Shown here piece by piece: positions 15,986 through 19,846 of a stretch of 19,846 bases of DNA. The notes under the pieces were generated by a model. It saw nothing but the letters and a program-made list of their open reading frames with translations. It did not search any database and was not told the DNA's origin. The first letter of the stretch is position 1. Each line of letters begins with the position of its first letter. Source of the DNA: an uncultured Gluconobacter sp. (lineage in GTDB: Bacteria; Pseudomonadota; Alphaproteobacteria; Acetobacterales; Acetobacteraceae); NCBI GenBank assembly GCA_937880175.1, contig CALFLO010000161.1:1-19846 (forward strand), read 5' to 3'. Made by a program: the position numbers and the translations under genes.

Positions 15986-15998
15986 CTTGACGTTCAAG
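15986..15998. repeat. CTTGA-N3-TCAAG palindrome upstream of the lipase
   Basis: A 13-bp inverted repeat with a TTGACG inside it that could serve as a -35 hexamer, though no -10 of quality follows at 17 bp. It lies 78 bp before the lipase ATG and may be a regulator site. Confidence 0.3.
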
Positions 15999-16006
15999 GA
16001 CATGCC

Positions 16007-16062
16007 GTCAGTCTCGCTCCCGCCCGATGTAACATTCACCGGCTCCGTGAAGCGAGACTGAC
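16007..16062 (+). promoter_or_regulatory. Long-armed hairpin in the lipase 5' leader
   Basis: GTCAGTCTCGCT (16007-16018) and AGCGAGACTGAC (16051-16062) are perfect 12-bp inverted repeats separated by 32 nt. Inside, TTCAC-N7-GTGAA forms a second 5-bp stem abutting the right arm. The right arm ends 2 bases before the AAGGA ribosome binding site (16065-16069), so a folded leader could gate or protect translation. There is no T-tract, so it is not a terminator. Confidence 0.55.
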
Positions 16063-16075
16063 AAAAGGATTTCCC

Positions 16076-17269
16076 ATGTCCCTGCCACTCCTGCGCAAGA
16101 TCCTGCCTCTTCTTGCAAGCACGACCCTCTGCGTCTGTACCCTTGCTCCCGGCACCCATGCCGCAGCACCGGCAGCCGCCCACAAGCCCGGCACCATCAC
16201 GGCCTCAGCCCCTCTCGCCGATGCCCTCGGTCTTCCGGACGCCGGACGCGCCCTGCGCATTACCTATCTCTCGACGAACGGCATCACCGGCAAAGGCCTC
16301 GTGCCCGTCACCGCCGAAATCATCCTGCCCGCCGGACCGGCTCCGCAGGGCGGCTGGCCGATCGTTGCGTGGGCTCATGGTACCGTCGGTGTCGATGACA
16401 GCTGTGCCCCGTCGCTCAATCCCTACAGCGACCGCAACAGCGTCTATCTCTCCACATGGATGAAGCGCGGTTTCGCCATCGTCGCAACCGATTATCAGGG
16501 CCTCGGCACCCCCGGCACCCACGCCTATCTGGACACCCGCGTCGAAGCCTACAGCGTCCTCGACAGCGTCCGCGCGGCACTCGCGAACGTCCCGGATCTG
16601 AAAAACCAGATCATGATCGTCGGCCAGTCACAGGGTGGCGGTGCCGCCGTCGCCACAGCCGCCTATGCGCCAACCTACGCGCCCGAACTCGACATCCGCG
16701 GCACCGTCGCCACCGGCGCGCCCTATGTGACGCCCGAACTCCTCGGTGGCCTTCTCAAGGCCGCTTCACAGCCCGACGCGGGCTACAGCCCACTGATCAA
16801 TTACGTCCTCTATCTCGCCGCCGGACTGGAAGGACGCGATCCCCATTTCCGCCCGGAAGAGGCCTTCACGCCCAAGGCGCTACCCGTCTATCGCAACGCT
16901 GCCCATGAATGCCTGACCTCACTGTCCCAGCAGGCAAAGGACGCAGGCCTGACCCTTCAGAACAGCCTGCAGCCAACTTTCCTCAAGGCCATGAGCCCGG
17001 CCCTGAAAGCCATGGCATTCCCGACGCTCAAACTGGCCCAGCCGCTCTTTACCGGAACCGGTACAGACGACCGCGACGTGCCGCCGCCCCTTCAGCTCGG
17101 TCTGGTCAAGGCCGCCTGCGCCGCAGGCTCAACCGTTCAGGCCCATATCTATAAGGGGCTGGACCACAGCCAGACGGTCAACGGCTCCCTGCCCGACTCC
17201 GCCCTCTTCACAACAGCGGTCATGACCGGCCAGCCCGTCACCCCGCAATGCAACCCAATTCCCCAATAA
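16076..17269 (+). CDS. Secretory lipase-type alpha/beta hydrolase
   Basis: 397 aa with an N-terminal signal peptide (~residues 1-30, LRKILPLLASTTL core ending THAAA). The fold is the secretory-lipase (LIP) type known from fungi and actinobacteria. Visible: oxyanion-hole motif AWAHGTVG (98-105), FAIVATDYQGLGTPG (133-147), nucleophile Ser185 in GQSQGG, an acid at Asp331-334 in TGTDDRDVPP and His364 in GLDHSQTV. Four mature cysteines (110, 279, 348, 392) could form two disulfides in the periplasm or outside. Likely hydrolyses esters or acylglycerols; the true substrate is unknown. AAGGA lies 7 bp before the ATG. Followed by a strong terminator. Confidence 0.9.
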   Translation: MSLPLLRKILPLLASTTLCVCTLAPGTHAAAPAAAHKPGTITASAPLADALGLPDAGRALRITYLSTNGITGKGLVPVTAEIILPAGPAPQGGWPIVAWAHGTVGVDDSCAPSLNPYSDRNSVYLSTWMKRGFAIVATDYQGLGTPGTHAYLDTRVEAYSVLDSVRAALANVPDLKNQIMIVGQSQGGGAAVATAAYAPTYAPELDIRGTVATGAPYVTPELLGGLLKAASQPDAGYSPLINYVLYLAAGLEGRDPHFRPEEAFTPKALPVYRNAAHECLTSLSQQAKDAGLTLQNSLQPTFLKAMSPALKAMAFPTLKLAQPLFTGTGTDDRDVPPPLQLGLVKAACAAGSTVQAHIYKGLDHSQTVNGSLPDSALFTTAVMTGQPVTPQCNPIPQ

Positions 17270-17290
17270 GCCTTCACAGAAACCGAGCAT

Positions 17291-17325
17291 AAAAAAACGG
17301 CCCCGGATCATCCGGGGCCGTTTTT
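17291..17325. terminator. Bidirectional rho-independent terminator
   Basis: Stem CGGCCCCGGA / TCCGGGGCCG with a 3-nt loop, flanked by a run of A on the left and T on the right, so it works on both strands. It serves the lipase (+) and the convergent tri-heme peroxidase (-). Confidence 0.95.
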
Positions 17326-17348
17326 CATTCAGTCCGCTTGCGCTGACT

Positions 17349-18824
17349 TCAATTCGAAGCCGGAGCCTGCAGAGGCTGGTCAGCGGGCACATCCTTCAGC
17401 GGAATACCCTCATACTTGCCGGTCAGCGTCTTGAGGAACGCCACGATATCCGTGACATCCTGATCGGCAATATCGGCATCCGGCGTCTCGTAACGCGCCA
17501 TCTCCCGCACGACCTGTTCCAGCGTGGTCGCCGAACCATCATGCAGCCACGGCCCCGTCAGCTCGACATTGCGCAGGTTCGGAACCTTGAAGCGCGCCCG
17601 GTCGCCTTCCGTATGCGTCACAGCCAGACGGCCTTCATCCGCAGCCGTCAGCTTCGTATGACGGTTCTCGAAATACGGCCCTTCCAGACCAAGAATCTCG
17701 TAGGCGTCGCCACCCACGGCAATGCCGCTATGGCAACCCGAGCAACCGATTTCCTTGAAGCGCTCATAGCCGCGCTTTTCCTGCGCCGTAATCGCCTTCG
17801 CATCGCCCTTCAGATACAGATCGAAGCGGCTGTCCGGCGTGATCAGCGTCTTTTCATATTCCGCAATCGCCCCCGTGATCGTGTCCTTGTCGATCTGGTC
17901 GGAGCCGAACGCTGCATTGAACTGCTCGGCATAACCCGGCGTGCTGCGAACATGATCGGACACCACGGCCCAGTCATGCGAGCCCATTTCCAGCGGGTTC
18001 ATGACCGGCCCTGCCGCCTGCTCCGCCAGATCCTTCGCACGACCGTTCCAGAACTGCGCCATGCTGAACACGGAATTATAGACGGTCGGCACATTGATCG
18101 GACCCTTCTGCCCGCCAATGCCCGTCGCGGTCGTCAGGTTGTCCACGCCACCCTTGTTCAGACCATGGCAGCTCGCACAGTTGAGCGTGCCGTCACCCGA
18201 CAGGCCCTTGTCGAAGAACAGCGCCCGGCCCAGCTCGGCCTTCTTCCAGTCCACGTTCACACTCTCGGGGATCGGCTGGATCGGCTCGCCACGGAACTGC
18301 GCCGCCACACCCGGCGTCGCGTAGTAACGCTCGCGCTGCTCACGCACCCATTTCAGAATGTCCGCACGCTGCTTCTCGTCCAGATGCGCATGCGGATGCA
18401 TCAGCAGATAGGCCGCCGGCGGCATCCGGTTCTGCGTGATGACTTCCTCGATCCGGGAAAGCTGCTCGACCGAAGGCGGCTTGCCGTCCTGCAACGCGGC
18501 CAGAACCGGCGCATATTCGAAATGGCGCTGCCCCTGCACCAGATCGCGCTTCATGATCTGGTTGGCCAGCGGCAGGCTGAAATAGAACGGCAGGTTCGCA
18601 TTCTGCGTGTGGCAGTAATCGCAACGCACTTCGCGCAGGGCGGCAAAAGCCGCCATGGCCGTCGGATCCTGACGCGTCGGGCTGCTGGCGGGAAGCTGCG
18701 GTGCTCCAGCATGATCGAAATGCTCGAGATATGTGACAGTCCCGCCCCAGGCGACAACGCCCAGCGCCACCAGACCGGCAATTCCCTTTGTAATCGTGCT
18801 GGAACGCACCACTTTTCTCCTCAT
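17349..18824 (-). CDS. Tri-heme cytochrome c peroxidase, YhjA-like (probable quinol peroxidase)
   Basis: 491 aa from ATG 18824. An uncleaved-looking N-terminal membrane segment (~14-32, GIAGLVALGVVAWGGTVTYL) anchors it to the cytoplasmic membrane with the rest in the periplasm. Three c-type heme motifs: CDYCH (68-72) in an extra N-terminal heme domain with LPFYFSLP, CASCH (216-220) and CSGCH (361-365) in the two-domain bacterial peroxidase core, which also carries NVPTVYNS, WNGRAKDL, VPNLRNVELTGPWLHDG and VAFLKTLTG. This architecture is that of E. coli YhjA, which reduces H2O2 with electrons from quinols. The start is uncertain: AGGAG just inside the ATG is well placed for GTG 18812 or 18809, which would shorten it by 4-5 residues. 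The open frame to 18869 begins with TTG inside the promoter and is unlikely. Confidence 0.93.
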   Translation of the reverse strand: MRRKVVRSSTITKGIAGLVALGVVAWGGTVTYLEHFDHAGAPQLPASSPTRQDPTAMAAFAALREVRCDYCHTQNANLPFYFSLPLANQIMKRDLVQGQRHFEYAPVLAALQDGKPPSVEQLSRIEEVITQNRMPPAAYLLMHPHAHLDEKQRADILKWVREQRERYYATPGVAAQFRGEPIQPIPESVNVDWKKAELGRALFFDKGLSGDGTLNCASCHGLNKGGVDNLTTATGIGGQKGPINVPTVYNSVFSMAQFWNGRAKDLAEQAAGPVMNPLEMGSHDWAVVSDHVRSTPGYAEQFNAAFGSDQIDKDTITGAIAEYEKTLITPDSRFDLYLKGDAKAITAQEKRGYERFKEIGCSGCHSGIAVGGDAYEILGLEGPYFENRHTKLTAADEGRLAVTHTEGDRARFKVPNLRNVELTGPWLHDGSATTLEQVVREMARYETPDADIADQDVTDIVAFLKTLTGKYEGIPLKDVPADQPLQAPASN

Positions 18825-18825
18825 G

Positions 18826-18869
18826 ATCACGGTGTCGTGATAATGTCGAAAAGTGACATGAAAAGTCAA
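18826..18869 (-). promoter_or_regulatory. Palindrome-rich promoter of the tri-heme peroxidase gene
   Basis: On the minus strand TTGACT (18864-18869), an 18-nt spacer and CATTAT (18840-18845) make a plausible sigma-70 promoter. Between the hexamers lies ATGTC-N7-GACAT with a repeated ACTTTTC, and at the expected transcription start is ATCACG-N4-CGTGAT (18826-18841), a perfect 16-bp inverted repeat overlapping the -10. This looks like a repressor-controlled start; the regulator is not known. Confidence 0.5.
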
Positions 18870-18878
18870 AGTGATTGA

Positions 18879-18897
18879 ACCTGTCAGGAAAACAGGT
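18879..18897. repeat. Weak hairpin between methyltransferase and peroxidase genes
   Basis: ACCTGT-N7-ACAGGT directly after the methyltransferase stop. It has no T-tract, so termination of the methyltransferase transcript may be inefficient and read-through into the peroxidase gene is possible. Confidence 0.35.
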
Positions 18898-18905
18898 GCT
18901 GTCGA

Positions 18906-19724
18906 TTAATCCTCGTCCTCATGATCGATCGCTGCCCGCACCCGCTTGCGCGCCACATTCACATAGGACGTATCGGTATCAATCCCGATCCCCACACACC
19001 CCATCCGCTCCGCCGCCACCAGCGTCGTGCCCGACCCCATGAACGGATCCAGCAGCACACCGCCCGGCCGCAGCCCGTGCAGCCGGATGCAGGCCTCGGG
19101 AAGCGCCACCGGGAACGTCCCCGGATGGCTGAACTTCTCCTTGCGGCTGCGCACCGTCTCGTAGGGAATAAACCACGTATCGCCCCGGCAACGGCGGTCC
19201 GTGATGTGCTGACGGCGCACGATATTGCTCTTGTCCGTAAACGGCACACCCGCATCCAGCCGCTGAACCGGCACATTTCCCATCTTGGTCAGATGGAACA
19301 CATGCTCATGGTTGCGATTGACGAAGCGCGCCGAATTGAGCGGCTTGAAATGCCCGTATGTGATCTCACCCACCGAAATCGACTTGATCCAGGTGATGTG
19401 GTTCTGAAGCACGAACAGCTTGCGCAGCCGCGTCATCAGCTCGAACGGCAGCCAGGGCTGCGAGGACGACCCCGCGATGTTCAGGAAAAACGAGCCGTCA
19501 TCCTTCATCACCCGGCACAGACTGGTGCAGACATCCTCCAGCCAGTCCAGATACGCATCCTCCGGAAGCCGGTCCTGATACGTCCGGTACGGCACCCCCA
19601 GATTATAGGGCGGCGACGTCACCACCACGTCCACACTCTGCGACGGCATCCGCTTGAGAACCGTCGTGCAGTCCCCCCGGATCAGCGTATGGACACCGAG
19701 CTTCTCCCGGCGACTGCGGATCAT
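18906..19724 (-). CDS. Site-specific DNA methyltransferase, beta class (amino methyltransferase)
   Basis: 272 aa. Catalytic motif IV TSPPYN (36-41) near the N-terminus and the AdoMet-binding DPFMGSGTTLVAAER (226-240) near the C-terminus give the beta-class order. HPGTFPVALPEACIRL (200-215), the motif X region, sits just before the AdoMet loop. The centre (~100-195) holds the target-recognition part. Beta enzymes methylate adenine N6 or cytosine N4; TSPPY rather than DPPY leans to N4-cytosine but is not decisive. It differs from CcrM, which has DPPYN and a C-terminal extension absent here. No restriction endonuclease gene is visible on the downstream side, so it may be an orphan. Its ATG overlaps the stop of the upstream gene (ATGA, 19721-19724). 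Confidence 0.9.
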   Translation of the reverse strand: MIRSRREKLGVHTLIRGDCTTVLKRMPSQSVDVVVTSPPYNLGVPYRTYQDRLPEDAYLDWLEDVCTSLCRVMKDDGSFFLNIAGSSSQPWLPFELMTRLRKLFVLQNHITWIKSISVGEITYGHFKPLNSARFVNRNHEHVFHLTKMGNVPVQRLDAGVPFTDKSNIVRRQHITDRRCRGDTWFIPYETVRSRKEKFSHPGTFPVALPEACIRLHGLRPGGVLLDPFMGSGTTLVAAERMGCVGIGIDTDTSYVNVARKRVRAAIDHEDED

Positions 19725-19846
19725 TGCGCCCCAGAACCCGTGGGCGAATCCGCAGGCGGCCGCGGCAGGAAGAGCACCATCCGGCCATGCGCATGCAGGT
19801 TCCCCGCCACGGACTGCGCGGTCGCCCCCCAGCCCGTGAACAGATC
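19721..19846 (-). CDS. C-terminal fragment of an unidentified gene (runs off the window)
   Basis: An open frame enters at 19846 and ends at TGA 19721-19723, giving the last 41 residues, beginning DLFTGWGATAQSVAGN and ending in a Pro/Ser/Gly-rich tail (RPPADSPTGSGAQ). I do not recognise the family. The 4-bp overlap with the methyltransferase start, matching strand and GC-rich codon use argue that it is a real coding end and that the two are cotranscribed. Confidence 0.55.
   Translation of the reverse strand, partial: DLFTGWGATAQSVAGNLHAHGRMVLFLPRPPADSPTGSGAQ

Noticed and set aside
17541..18878. 445-codon plus-strand open frame opposite the tri-heme peroxidase
   Set aside because: Arg/His-rich antisense translation without recognisable motifs; the minus strand carries three CxxCH motifs.
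1..19846. CRISPR arrays, insertion sequences, tRNA or rRNA genes
   Set aside because: No regularly spaced repeats, transposase motifs, terminal inverted repeats or RNA-gene signatures were found on reading both strands.

Overview
The window reads as chromosomal DNA of a GC-rich alphaproteobacterium, most likely an acetic acid bacterium (Acetobacteraceae, Gluconobacter-like). This is inferred from the protein set: a GroEL ending in a GGM/DMDF tail, a CIRCE-controlled groESL operon with an alphaproteobacterial RpoH-type promoter, a DUF4169 protein, a periplasmic secretory lipase, a tri-heme cytochrome c peroxidase and a very large TonB-dependent receptor. No phage, transposase, CRISPR array, rRNA or tRNA is visible, so this looks like ordinary chromosome with a few less usual modules.

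Left part (1-4.9 kb). The C-terminal half of a DinG-type helicase (+) converges with a four-gene minus-strand operon: an unrecognised 128-aa protein, a protein with two YbjQ-like domains, a second tandem-YbjQ protein, and a TelA/KlaA-family protein. Two of the three junctions overlap and the third is 51 bp. This TelA/YbjQ module is the best candidate here for a poorly described system.

Middle (4.9-11.4 kb). A ~1000-aa TonB-dependent receptor (-) has its own terminator and a leader with direct repeats and a palindrome. Upstream of it lies groES-groEL (-), driven from an RpoH-like promoter overlapped by a CIRCE operator. Behind that promoter sits a small DUF4169 gene (-), followed divergently by a dienelactone hydrolase (+).

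Right part (11.4-19.8 kb). A DUF2934 protein (+) converges with methylthioadenosine phosphorylase (-). Then come hemF (+) overlapping by 4 bp a Tat-exported Bug/TctC-like binding protein (+), a convergent Smr-domain protein (-), a 69-aa conserved-looking small protein (+), a secretory lipase (+) with an unusual hairpin leader, a bidirectional terminator, a YhjA-like tri-heme quinol/cytochrome c peroxidase (-) with a palindrome-rich promoter, and a beta-class DNA methyltransferase (-) overlapping by 4 bp the 3' end of an unidentified gene that runs off the window.

Themes that connect neighbours: proteostasis (groESL), oxygen, heme and peroxide metabolism (hemF, tri-heme peroxidase), envelope import and export (receptor, binding protein, lipase) and stress resistance (TelA/YbjQ). 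No single pathway spans the window. Functions are from protein motifs read by eye; no database search was run.
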